The notes beneath the pieces are model-generated. The model was not told the DNA's origin. It made no database searches and was given only the letters and a program-made list of their open reading frames with translations. This document shows, one piece after another, positions 25,101 to 36,681 of a DNA stretch of 64,000 nt. This DNA comes from Ricinus communis (taxonomy: Eukaryota; Streptophyta; Magnoliopsida; Malpighiales; Euphorbiaceae), in NCBI RefSeq assembly GCF_019578655.1, contig NC_063265.1:3010501-3074500 (forward strand), written 5' to 3'. The translations under genes were made by a program, and so were the position numbers. Every line of letters begins with the position of its first letter. Position 1 is the first letter of the stretch.

Positions 25101-25148
25101 ACACTAATTTAAAATAATAAAATATGTATTAATTATTTAATATAAAAA

Positions 25149-25159
25149 TATAAAATAAT

Positions 25160-25230
<71 letters not shown>
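25149..25230. repeat. (TA)n microsatellite at the viral junction
   Basis: About 80 bp of nearly pure TA dinucleotide, ending in 'tatatag', where viral sequence begins. Its length may be under-represented by assembly. Confidence 0.95.
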
Positions 25231-25234
<4 letters not shown>

Positions 25235-25455
25235 AAGCAAAATTTCTAAAGTATTCTAACTATTGATAAACCCTAGAATATTTCAAAGCCTCAATCTAAC
25301 TACCAGTCTATCCTTGAAGTAACTGGTTCTGCAAAGTTCAAACACTTCAAAAAACATAAAGACCACAAAGACCCTGCATACTCCATATGCACCATCCAAA
25401 GAATTCTCCACCCTTCAGATTGGGGAATGGATTTACATTCACCAAGATCTTTTCC
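25231..25455 (+). pseudogene. Viral ORF2 fragment (lineage B)
   Basis: A fragment of viral ORF2, inverted relative to the related segment 27,734-28,000. Shared words include 'gaccacaaagaccctgcat' and 'ccacccttcagattgggga'. Compared with that copy it lacks about 85 bp near 25,273. On the left it emerges from the TA repeat, and on the right it is joined to the primer-binding region at about 25,455. Confidence 0.8.
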
Positions 25456-25465
25456 AATGATATTG

Positions 25466-25484
25466 GTGTCAGAGCCAACAGGGT
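25466..25484 (+). other. Viral primer-binding site (tRNA-Met type)
   Basis: 'ttggtgtcagagccaac' corresponds to the usual TGGTATCAGAGC of caulimovirids with one change. The reverse-oriented equivalent in the long minus-strand copy is at 36,638-36,652. It marks the conventional genome origin and precedes the polyprotein start by about 180 bp. Confidence 0.75.
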
Positions 25485-25647
25485 TCCAGGAAGAAACATC
25501 ATTTGCATAAAAGAGATTTTAAAATTATTTTAATCTGCATCATATCACTGATAAACAAACTTGTTCATTTATCCACAGTAGTAAGACTCGTCTGGTGTAA
25601 GGGCAGCAAATCTGGTGGCTTGGTTCATATTTGTTTAGAAAGTTATC

Positions 25648-27733
25648 TTGGTTTATTTTAAAATGAATTTAGAACCTTTTTTCTGTAGATCTTCTTCTTT
25701 TTCAAACTCTTCTACCTCTGAGTCTTCAAGGTCTAAAGGTTTAGTAAATAGTGAGGAAATCACTATTGAAGATTTTTCAAAGCATATTGATGATTGGAAA
25801 ATACCCAAGGTTCAAAAGAAGCAAATCTATGAGTTTTCAAAGTTTCCTCTCTTCAAAACTGATTTTACTATTAAAACTGAAGAAAGAGATATTCAGATTT
25901 CAAAGCCTTTTGAAGAAATTTATCTTTTGAATCCAAAGATCCTCCAGAAGCATAAAGAAAAAGACTATAAGTACATTCACATAGGCCTTGTCCATATAGG
26001 AATAGAGCCCTTTACCAGAGAAGATTTAGATACTTCCATCTTAGCAGTCCTTAGAGATGCTAGGTTTACAAATTTCTATGATTCTTTATTAGGTACTGTT
26101 GAGTCAAGCCTTAATAAAGGACCAATTTCTTTCAATTGTTTTCCAAACATTACAATATCTTTAAATGATAAAAATATTTTAAAGAGCATTGTTCTTCAAA
26201 TAAAGACACATAATTACAAAATGCTTGAAGGATCTATTCCGATAGCATTGATTTTTAAAATATATTACAAAGCCATGATTTCTGCTTTTGGTTCGAAACA
26301 CAAGCTCCACTCACCAAAAGGAGAAACCTTATTCCTCCAAACAGATCTTTCCAAATCCAATGCAACTATTCCAAAAACCATTCAATGGAAGGATATCACT
26401 CTTCCAGAAGAATAAATCCTTGAAGGTATAACTCAACCTGAATCACCAAAGCAAACAGAGCCAAATACAAATCTCAGAAACATAACCCAGTTTCCAGATG
26501 GAAAAGTAAAGCTTACATTCAACAGGAAATCAACCTCTTCTAGATTTTCTGATGATGACTCTTCAACATCGACCATAGATATTGGAAGGGTATCAAAAAT
26601 ACCTTCTGTTATTTATGCCTCTTACAAAGAACCAACTCCATCACAAACACAACCAAGATTTTCAACATCTGATATACCAAGCTCAAACACCATTTTACAA
26701 AATGTTGATTACCAAAGTAATATCCCTAGACCCGTTTACAATGAGCCAAAGAAAGCTGATGATATAGAGACCGTCTCTACCCCCTCTTCACCATCACTAT
26801 CTGCAATAACTCAAAATCTAGAAGCAGAAATCAACATGATTTCAAAAGATTTTCAAATCAATAAAAAGCTTGTACATGAAGATTTCAATTCAAAGAAAAA
26901 TCATTCTAAAAAACTTTGGTTTTTTAAACATTTTTTACAAGAAAAGGACAATATCCAAGAAAGATACTACCAATTTTGCATACAAAACAAGATCCAAATC
27001 AAATTTTTTGATTGGTTTCAGATTTATTGCAAAGAAAACAGTATTTTTTATCCATCCAAAGAAAAACTTATTAGTCCTGTTACTGTAAGGAACAAAACTC
27101 CAGAGTGGAAAGTCGGAGAAAATCAAACCATCTAATCTGAACATCCTCCCCTTAGGAAAATAACCATTCCCTATGGAGAGAACGAAATAGAAGCCACACC
27201 TTACAAATTAGTAGGAGAAGAGCTTGAGAAAAATGTCAAGAATATTGTTCAGCAGAACAATTTCTCGAATACCTATCTTAACACAATAGGGAAGCAGCTT
27301 GTTAGGATAGAAAGCCAAATTCAAAAACCTCATACAGCCTCACCTCTCCAATTCCCAACACTGGTCATCCAAAAGAGATAAGTCAAACAGAAAAGCTCAA
27401 AAATCCAGTCTTCAAACCCTACCAAATCTCAAAGCCCAGTCAAGATCAATTTCAGAAGCAAACTGAGTTTGCAAAAGCAGTCAGGGAACAGCTTAGCAAA
27501 TTAGCCACTTCTGAGTCCTCCAAAAACCTAATACCAAATACTCCTCAAAGCAGTAGGAATATCAGTGCTATAGATCAAGCCCAATGCGATGAATCTAATG
27601 ATTCAGAGCTTGAAAGTGTCATTGAAAAACCTTCCAATATCAACAGATTGGGATGGCAAGCCCCTAGATTGACCTGGCATACTTCTAGAAATACTACCCC
27701 AGATCTAGGGATAGAAAATAGAAATAAAATCCA
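25648..27733 (+). pseudogene. Viral ORF1, 5' part: movement protein and start of coat region
   Basis: The first 255 residues (25,648-26,415; the natural start is probably the second Met at 25,663) correspond to a 30K-superfamily movement protein. This is the only movement protein in the cluster that is not internally deleted. It is followed by a stop where related copies read on. The frame then resumes: a serine/threonine-rich linker (26,420-26,830), a basic domain ('KKLWFFKHFL', 'FFDWFQIYCKEN'; 26,836-27,132), another stop at 27,133, and the N-terminal coat region to about 27,733. There it breaks off against inverted sequence. The movement protein would act at plasmodesmata, but here it is a relic. 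Confidence 0.85.
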
Positions 27734-29224
27734 ATCCCCAATCTGAAGGGTGGAGAATTCTTTGGATGGTGCATGTGGAGTATGCAGGGTCTTTGTGGTC
27801 TTTATATTTTTTGAAGTGTTTGAACTTTGCAGAACTAGTAACCTCAAGGAAGACTGGTAGTAAGATTGGGGCTTTGAAATATTCCAGGGTTTAAAGTACC
27901 ATCCTGGAGGAAAAATTTATAAAGCTAGTTTTGAAGGGCTTTTTATACAGAATCCTTCCTCAATAGTTAAAATACTTTGGAAATTTTGCTTTTCTATATA
28001 CTCATTGGTTTTGAAAAGTTTTGTTTGCAACAAAACTATTTCTTGTGAGTTAGGCTTTGAAATACTTTGAGAGCTCTGAGATAGTTTTGAGGGAAAATTG
28101 TTATTTCAGGTTTTGAAAAAGGGATAGAAAGTATACTTTTACCTTTGTTGGAAGAGGAGGATATCTTTGGAGAGACTTCGGGGTAAAGTTCTACTAGTTG
28201 CTTTGAATATTCTTCGACTCTCTTTAAAAATTCGGGAGTTTGCTATGCAAGCCACTCCTGAATATGAAATTGCTTTTGTGTTGGGTCTTCTTTCATTTCT
28301 TCCTGGATGATTTCAGTCCAGGTTTTGATAGGCTTTGAAGAGGAGGGTAAAATCTCCTTTTTCGGGCTTTGAACAGCTTTAGTTGGCTTTTCCTCTTTGT
28401 CTTTTGCTCTTGATTTTCTTGACATTTTCACTCCTGTTTTTGAAGGAACTCTCTGGTTAGAAAGTCTGGAATTGAATTCGAATCTCCTCTTATGTATTCA
28501 ATTTTAAAATAAAAAACAGAAAGAATGGCTTGCCATCTGGCAAAAATCTGTTTCGAAGCTATGTTTTGAACATATTTTTGTAAAACTTCTTTAGCGGATT
28601 TACAATCAATCCTTAAAAGAAATTTTTGATTTAAAAGGTCGCTTTGAAATTTTGAAATGCACAAAACTATCGAAAGAATTTCTTTTTTGATAGTTGAATA
28701 ATTTTTTTGTGTATCATTCTAGTGTGCAGAAGTAAACTGGACAATGCATTCTTTGTTATTTTGAACTTACTTAAAAATTCCACCATATCCTAAATTTGAT
28801 GCATCAGTTTCAACAATTTTGAATGCAGATGGATCAGCTAGGTGTAAGCATGGTATTTCAGAAATTTGCTTTTTAATGCTTCGGACAATCTTTATATGCT
28901 CAGCAGTCCATGCAGGGGGGTTTTTCTTTAATCTATCATGAAGGGACTTTGCTAAACAGTTCAAATTTAGATAAAAATCCATGACATAATTTAAACTGCC
29001 AATGAATCTTTGCAATTGAGTTTTTTCTAAAATTTTGTCTGGAAATTTTGAAGTAAAGGTTAGAGACCTTTCAATTGGGGTGATAGTTCCCCGGGAAATG
29101 TAGTGTCCGAGAAATCTAATTTTTGTTTGAAATAAAGATATCTTAGACTTTGAAACTACTAGACCATTTTTCTTACCAACATAAAAAAATGTCTTCAAAT
29201 GTTTGAAATGTTGCTCTAGAGAAT
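27734..29224 (-). pseudogene. Viral RT/RNase H and ORF2 5' part (lineage B)
   Basis: Contiguous viral sequence read right to left. 29,198-28,767 is the end of reverse transcriptase and start of RNase H ('KIRFLGHYIS', 'VETDASNLGYGG' with a catalytic Asp). 28,664-28,428 is the RNase H C-terminus. Then, 2 nt after the ORF1 stop, comes the ATG of ORF2 (28,425 leftward), lysine/serine-rich with 'KTWTEIIQEE'. Many substitutions separate it from the equivalent part of the 29-37 kb copy, so it belongs to a second lineage. An in-frame stop interrupts RNase H between 28,767 and 28,664. Confidence 0.82.
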
Positions 29225-29752
29225 ATATAAGCAGTGAAGGAAATAATAAGCAGTGAAGATTTAGATCTAAGTTCGTGGCGTTGTAACCAGATTCACGCTT
29301 TCAGCAGCCTGTGGGAGCTTTAAACGCTCTTGCAGAATCTGTTTTCCAGCCTATAAACTTATAGATCTGAAAATAAATTTGGACAGAAACAATCAGCAAG
29401 TTTCTGATGTGCAGGATCCTCTTACGAGGCAAGCACAGAGCATACGCTTGATGAAAGAAATAGGGAAGAAGAAGATAGTCAAAGAAATAAACTTTGAATG
29501 CTTTATTGATAATAACAGACTTTGAACATAAACATATAAACAACTTTGAAAGCTTTAAACAAACATACAACTTTGTAAAGCTTTGAAACAAGAAGAATAT
29601 AGACTTACAAGAGGAGTTACAAGATTTCTCTCTCTCTCACTCACTCTTTTCACTCTAATTTCTCTTGTGAGAACTAGATAACAGAAGAGCTTCTTTTTCT
29701 AAGTTCTAAGTTCTTCTAAGTTATAAGTTCTGAGTTCTGAAGAAGGAGGACT

Positions 29753-29768
29753 CCTCTATATATAGAGG
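29753..29768 (-). promoter_or_regulatory. Viral promoter TATA palindrome
   Basis: CCTCTATATATAGAGG is a perfect 16-bp palindrome containing the TATA box. It lies between ORF2 with its purine tract and the transcribed leader, where caulimovirids have their main promoter. The same palindrome is at 41,415-41,430. Confidence 0.65.
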
Positions 29769-29939
29769 TCTTGGAGCTTTGGATACTTGTCACGGGCTTT
29801 GGATGCTTTGCTTAGTGGAGTAGAAATGATTCTACTTGTCTTTGGAGTCTTGTGGAGATGCTTCACATGCTTTGGAGTCTTTTGATAATGCCAACCGCCT
29901 TTTGAGAAAGTTGTCGGCCATGCTTTGAAGGAATCTTTT

Positions 29940-30050
29940 ACTTTTTTGACTTTTCTTTTTCTTTTGTCTTTTGTCTTTTTCTTTTCTTTTCTTTTCTTTT
30001 CTTTTTCTTTTTCTTTTTTCTTTTTCTTTTCTTTTTCTTTTTCTGGGCCT
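29940..30050 (-). repeat. Viral purine tract (GAAAAA-type)
   Basis: About 110 bp of almost pure A/G on the minus strand (tttctttttc-type on plus), lying after the end of ORF2. Equivalent tracts are at 41,131-41,240 (plus) and 46,385-46,466 (minus). Lysine-rich open frames across it are by-products of composition. Confidence 0.85.
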
Positions 30051-30138
30051 TAGTGTGGGCTTTTTGGCCCAACACGAATAACCTTGGGCTACCATTTCTA
30101 GGTTTTAACCCATGGGCTTTTAAAGAAGGAGATAATAT

Positions 30139-31636
30139 TTATGAGATTTTGAGTATCCCATAACAATCGTCTCCCGCTGGATCATCCAAATCGAATGCAG
30201 CAGTACTAGCACTGGAAGAGGATGATGAAGAGGCTTTGGATTTGCCTTTAGAAGAAGCTGTCTCAGACAACTGTTTTATAAGTTGTAGGAAATCTTCTTT
30301 GGTTTGGGCTGCAGCAAGCTTTGGAAGGAGAAAAGACTTCTGTGCCAAGAACGTTGTTTGTTCTTTAGGAGGAGGCAAGAAGCTATGTTTGGTCAAGAAG
30401 TTTTGAACAGCTTTTAGGGACAGTTTGTCTTGGTGGTTGAATTTGTCCCACCATTTTACTTTGAATCGACGGATAAGTGTAATCTCACCATCAGTTGAAG
30501 TGAAAGTACCATACACATACCCAGGGTAAAAAGAAATTTGAGCGGGGAAAAGGAGAAAGCGGGGAAAACGCTTTTCCATGGAATTTGGTTTGTAATTTGC
30601 TTTGAAGAGGTTGAACAGGGGTAAGACATCGGGAATAAGAGTCTCAGGGGCATTACCGTAGTAATTCCACCACTGTTTAAACCAGTAAGGGATTTTGGAG
30701 GTTTGGATATTGGTGTCGAAGTAAAATAGCCAGGAGTGGCTTCTTCCTTCGTTTTGGATAAGAAAGGTATTGAACCAGGCTTGCTGGTAATCCCAATAGG
30801 AGAAAGAGGTGTTTAGATTTGAAGGGTAGGTTCTTTTTAGAGAAGTAGGGAAGGAACGAAGAGAGTGTAAATCCATACCCCAATCAGACGGGTGAAGGAT
30901 TCTTTGGATTGTGCATGTTGAATATGCAGGGTCTTTATGGGCTTTGTCTTTTTTGAAATGCTTGAATTTCTTGAACCGAACCTCAGGATTGACTGGTAAT
31001 AAGCAGAGGCTTTGAAATATTCCAGGGTTTAAAAAACCAACCTGGAGGAAAAATCTTTGAAACCAATTTTGAGGGGTTTTCTGTGCAGAATCCTTCCTCA
31101 ATGGTTAAAACATTTTGAAAAATAGGTTTTTCCAAATACTCATTTGATTTAAAACTTTTTGATTGCGTCAAAACAATCTCTTGAGAGTTTGGCTTTGAAA
31201 AACTATTTGAGTTTTGAGATAGATTTGGAGGGAAAATCTCTATCTCGGTATTTTGAAAAGGGATAGATAGTATACCTTTACCCTTTGTAGAGGAAGAGGA
31301 CGACTTTGGAGTCGCTTCTGGCTTTGGAATAATTTGCTTTGTAGATGGTTCAGACAGGGATTGAACAAATTGTCTTTTGTATTCTTCCACCCTTTGAATG
31401 AATTCAGGGTCTTGCTGAGCAAGCCATTCCTGAATTTGTTTGGCTTGATCGGCTTTGAAAGGATCCATTTGTTTTTGGACTGGATCCGGTTGATCAATTT
31501 CTTCTTGGATTATCTCAGTCCAAGTCCTGATGGGCTTTGAAGTTGAAGGGAGAACTTCCTTCACTGGGCTTTGAAATTGGGCCGGCTTTGAACTAGTCGT
31601 AGACTTTTCTTCTTTGGACTTTGATTTTCTTGGCAT
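30139..31636 (-). pseudogene. Viral ORF2, unknown function (lineage A)
   Basis: The best preserved ORF2. Residues 1-217 (31,636-30,983) and a 320-residue frame (31,101-30,139) overlap in different frames, so a single frameshift near 30,983-31,101 breaks a protein of about 500 residues. The N-terminal third is hydrophilic and rich in Lys, Ser, Pro and Gln. The C-terminal half is aromatic ('WFKQWWNYYGNAPETLIP', 'FKVKWWDKFNHQDK') and ends in a serine-rich stretch and 'DDPAGDDCYGILKIS'. The ATG lies 6 nt after the ORF1 stop. I recognise no domain and know of no assigned function for this protein. Confidence 0.75.
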
Positions 31637-34600
31637 TTTGTATCACTCCTGTTTTTGTAAGAACTCTCTGGTTAGAAAGTCAGGAATAGAATTTGATTCT
31701 CCTCGAATAAATTCAATCTCAAAATAAAAAACAGATAAGATAGCTTGCCAACGGGCGAAAATCTGTTTTGAAGCTATATTTTGGACATCTTTTTGTAAAA
31801 CTTCTTTTGCAGACTTGCAATCAATCCTTAAAAGAAATTTTTGATTTAAAAGATCGCTTTGAAATTTAGAAATACAGAGGACTATCGAAAGGATTTCCTT
31901 TTTGATAGTAGAATAATTCTTTTGGGTATCATTCTAGTGAGCAGAAGTAAACTAGACAATACATTCTTTGGAATTTTGAACTTGCTTTAGAATCCCACCG
32001 TATCCTAATTCTGATGCATCCGTTTCTACAATCTTAAATGCAGAAGGATCTAGATCTTGAGGCAAGGAATTTCTAAAACTTGTTTTTTAATGCTTTAGAC
32101 TATCTTTGTATCTTTGGTCGGACCAAGGAGGAGGGTTTTTCCTTAGCCTATCATGCAGGGGTTTTGCAAGACAGTTTAAATTAGGATAAAAATCCATGAC
32201 ATAATTTAAACTACCAAGAAATCTTTGAAGCTGGGTTTTTTCTAAAATTTTATCTGGAAACTTTGAAGTGAATGCAAGGGATCTCTCAATTGGAGTAATT
32301 GTACCCCGAGAGATGTAATGACCAAGAAATCTAATTTTCGTTTGAAAAAGAGATATCTTAGACTTTGAAACCACTAAACCATTTTTTCTTAACAACATAG
32401 AAAAACGTTTCTAGGTGTTTAAAATGCTGTTCAATGGAATTTGAAAAGATTAAAACATCATCTATGTAGACAATGCAGAACTTTGAAAATGGATTAAAAA
32501 TGTCATTCATGATTTTCTGAAATTCAGAAGGGGCATTTTTTAATCCAAAAGGCATCACATTCCACTCATATTGACCGAATGGGACTGTAAATGCCGTTTT
32601 GTAACGATCTTTTGGATCAATCTGGATTTGCCAAAATCCTGATTTCTTGTCAAACTTTGAAAAGATGAATGCAGAATGCAGTTTTTGTAAAAGATCTTTC
32701 TTATTTGGAATAGGATACCTAATCCACTTAAGAGCTTTGTTCAAGGGTTTGTAGTTGATCACTAGCCTAGGAGTTCCTCTTTCTATCTCGCTATTCTTAT
32801 TGACATAGAAAGCTGCACAAGACCAAGGTGATCTAGACTTTGAAATTAAACCTTTAGACTCAAGATCTTTAATCTCTAATCTGCAATGGCTTTCTAAAGA
32901 CTCATTCATCTGAATGGGCCTGGCTTTGGTAGGGATTTGCTTATCTGAAAAATCATTTTCATATGGCAAATCTACCATATGTTGCTTCCGATTCCAAAAA
33001 GCATTTGGAAGATCAGAACAGAGTTCATTCTCAATCTTCATTTAAAAATCAGAAATTTTTCTTTGAATAAAATCATTTTGCAGTTTATCTAGGATTCTCT
33101 TCAAACCCACATCTTGTTGAAGATGAGAAAGATGGGTTTGTTTACCTTTGATCAAAGCATTGATTTCAAAATTGTAAATGGAATGTGCTTTGATAAGATT
33201 CAAATTTCTCTTTTTTGGTTTTTCTATAAAAGGAAAAACAATCTTCGAATCTTTGGCTTTGAAAATGATACCAGCAGTTGTCACTTTAAAGGGAGTTATC
33301 AAATTGATAAAGCGAGTCCCTAAGATGACGGTTCTTTGAAGATCCTTGTAAGAATTAAAATATTTTTTAAAGCAATATTATTATTAAGAATTGCGGCTTC
33401 AGTTTTACCAAAGAATCTTAATTTTTGAAGAATTAATTTGAAGTCGGCCTTTCTTTGGTTTCTTGATGAAACCTTCTAGGAACCGATTCGCGATTGATAC
33501 AATTGAGGTCCGCTCTGTATCAAACAACGCGATGGTTTCTATCCTGGAAATCACCAGGAAAAACAAGCTTTATTTGAATCAAATATTTTCTTGAAGTAAT
33601 TTCCTTTAAAATATTGATAAAGTTTTCGGGAACATTTCGGAAACTTCAAGGTTTTGAAAATCATTTTCCTCATCGGAATCAAAATCACTATTCGCTTGAG
33701 GATCGGGCTTTGAAGCCAAAAGCAGAATCATTTTGTTGTTTTTCTTTCAACTCTTTGAGTTCTGTTTTGTTGGTTTTAATCTCCTTGGGTTCCCGAGCAG
33801 TGGGAAGAGGTTTTTCAACTTCTTCCCTTTGTCCAAAATCATAGTAAGATCATAAGTATTCTTACTAGAAGAAGGAACGGAGATTCGAGTTTTTAAAATT
33901 TCTTTTAAAACTGCTTTTTGAATAAGAGGGTCACTAATATGCTTTACGACCTCAAGAAGAGCTTCTTGTTGCCTAGTGAGCATATTAATGTTCTTAGTAG
34001 AGCTCTGCAGATCTGTCTCGGAACAATCGGTTGAGGTTTTGATTTCATCAATTTGAAATTCTTCCTCACTGTTTGAGAACTCGATTCGGATGAATCAACT
34101 AGAAGAGCGAAATCTTTGCAAAACTTCTTCTTCTATTTGGAAGCTCAAGAAGTCTTTTGGAAAACTTACAATACTTCAAGTATGGCCTTTCTTACCACAT
34201 TTAAAGCATGTAATTTTTGAAAATCTTTTTTAGAATCTTTTTTTGGAAATTTAGAATGAAATTTGGAAGAAGATGGCTTTTATAGAAATTCTCCTTGCTT
34301 TTAGAAGGCTTTCTATATTTGGAAAATCGCTTCTTTTGAAAGACTTTGAATAAGAATCAACTTTGCATTTCCCTTTGCAACTAGACACGGGCTCTATTGG
34401 GTTGTACTCAAACTGGTTCTGAAACTACCTAGTTCTGCCTAGTCTTTTTCATCTCCCATTTGAAATTTTGTCTTTGAAGCTTAAGGTCATGACAAATCTT
34501 TAAACCTTCTTTCCGGGTTAGACTAACTAACTCACCATAAGTGTAGAAATCATAAGGGATTTGACCGCTATGGGCTTCTCTTATGGTATTCTAACTCTTT

Positions 34601-36681
34601 CACCTAAAATCTTAGGTAAACCGGCTAAGAACTTTTCTTTCCAGAAAGGTTGGCTAGAATCTTCCCTAAGCATGACTCTGGTTAGGAAAGTGTCTTTGTA
34701 ACTTTGGAAATTGCTAAGCTTCTTACAGGTAAGGTTGCTAAGGAGCTCGGCATTTTGTCTTTGAGCGGAGAAGGGTCTCCTATGAAATGAAGGGAAATAG
34801 TGAGGATTAGAGTTGACCTTGCATCCTCGATCGGATTTCCTATTTCATCTAGAATGGAAGTTCCTTCACCGTGGTTTGGATAGCACCTAGGATTTGGAGT
34901 TCTTTGTGCTTGAGTGAGATGATAATCCCACCATCCTTTTAATTGGCGGAAAATCCAGTTTATCGGAGCTCGTGGCTCTGTCGGAGTACTACTTTGGGTT
35001 TTGTAGGCATTGGCTGCCATGGTCATCTGCTGCAAGAGACCAAGGATGTTGTACTCAGACATTCCATCTATATTCCATTCATAGACGGAGGAGGCATTGA
35101 ATCTAGACTGGGTTAGGATGTTGTTCCTATTTTCAATTCCTAGATCTGGAGCAGTACTTCTAGGAGTATTCCAGGTTAATCTAGGGGCTTGGATTCCCAA
35201 TCTGTTGATGTTGAAGGGTTTTGGAATGGGGCTTTCAAGCTCTGAATCGTTAGACTCATCGCTTTGGTCTTGTCCTATAGCACTGATATTCCTACTGCTT
35301 TGAGGAGTATCTGGTACTAGGTTTTTGGACGACTCAGAGGTTGCTAATCTACTTAGCTATTCTCTGACTGCTTTGGCAAACTCAGTTTGCTTTTGGAAAT
35401 GGTCTTGGCTTGGCTTTGTAAGCTGATAAGGCTTAAAAACTGGGTTTTTAAGCTTTTCTGACTGGTTCGACTCTTTTGGTTGACCAGTACTAGGGATTGG
35501 AGATGTCACCACTACAGGGGGCTTTTGAATCTGGTTTTCTATTCTAACCAGTTGCTTTCCTATAGTGTTTAGACAGGTATTTAAGAAATTATTCTGCTGA
35601 ACAATGTTCTTGACATTCCTATCTAGGTCTTCGCCTACCAATTTGTAAGGTGTAGCCTCTATCTCACTCTCTCCATAAGGAATGGTTATCTTCCTAAGGG
35701 GAGGATGTTCAGAGGCCCAGTTAGGTTTTCTCCTACCTTCCACTCAGGGGCTTTGTTCCTTACTGTGACAGGACTAATGGACTTATCCTTAAAGGGATAA
35801 AGGATACCATTTTCTTTGCAGTAAATTTGAAACCAATCAAAAAATTTGATTTGGGCTTTGTTTTGAATGCAAAATTGATAGTATTTTTCCTGAATACTAT
35901 CTTTTTCTTTTAAAAAATTCTTAAAAAACCAAAGTTTCTTAAGATGGTTTTTCTTTGAATAGAAATCTTCATGCAAGAGTTTTTTATCAATTTCAAACTC
36001 TTTTGAAATCATGTTGATCTCTGCTTCAAGGTTTTGGGTAATGGCTGATGGTGATGGTGAAGATGGGGTAGAGGTTATCTCTATATCTTCGTCATCATTC
36101 TTTGGATCAGTGTAGACTGGTCTAGGGATGTTGCTTTGGTAATCAACATTCTGGAGTGTTTTTGGAATATCAGATGTTGAAAATCTAGGTTGTGTTTTTG
36201 GATTTAAGAGATAAATCTCTTCAAAAGGCTTTGAAATTTGGATATCTCTTTCTTCAGTTTTGATTGTAAAATCAGTCTTGAAGAGAGGGAACTTTGAAAA
36301 CTCATAAATTTATTTCTTTTGGACTTTGGGTATTTCCCAATCGTCAATATGCTTTGAAAAATCTTCAATAGTGATTTCTTCACTATTTACTGAACCTTGT
36401 ACCTCGATGATTCGGAGGCGGAAGAATTTGAGAAAGAAGAAGATCTACGGAAAAAGGTTCTAAATTCATTTTAACCTAAACCAAAATAACTTTCTAGACA
36501 AGCTGGACCACGACTCTCGACTTTCTTGCCTGGGGTCTTACTATAAAATGAGCGAACTTGCCTATAGGAAACCTGATGCAGTCTAAATTGAATGTAAAAT
36601 CTTTATAATGTAGATATGCTTCTAATCCCGGAACCCAATTGGCTCTGATACAAAAATTAGAACGAGATCTAGGAAATAGAA

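Larger units (their letters stand above)
29239..36681 (-). pseudogene. Near full-length viral genome copy (lineage A)
   Basis: The longest collinear copy. Read on the minus strand: primer-binding site (36,652-36,638); polyprotein start near 36,475 with the N-terminal movement protein; a deletion of most of the movement protein (junction about 36,200); basic domain (36,012-35,686); coat protein (35,200-34,450); zinc knuckle Cys-Phe-Lys-Cys (about 34,210); protease (33,600-33,300); reverse transcriptase with YIDD (about 32,456-32,470); RNase H (to 31,660); ORF2 (31,636-30,139); purine tract; TATA box; leader. The leader sequence at 29,239 recurs at 36,682, so the unit is 7,443 bp, a plausible circular genome length minus the deletion. 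Stops and frameshifts lie in every gene. Confidence 0.85.

Noticed and set aside
25648..26415. 255-residue open frame as an intact movement-protein gene
   Set aside because: Related copies read on into the rest of the polyprotein at this point. The frame ends at a stop that is followed by homologous sequence in the same frame, so it is part of a broken polyprotein.
29832..30095. Lysine-rich frames over the purine tracts (also 41,081-41,427 and 46,332-46,517) and Phe/Leu-rich frames on the opposite strand
   Set aside because: Pure low-complexity composition, the same tract translated in several frames in three viral copies, and outside the viral ORFs.
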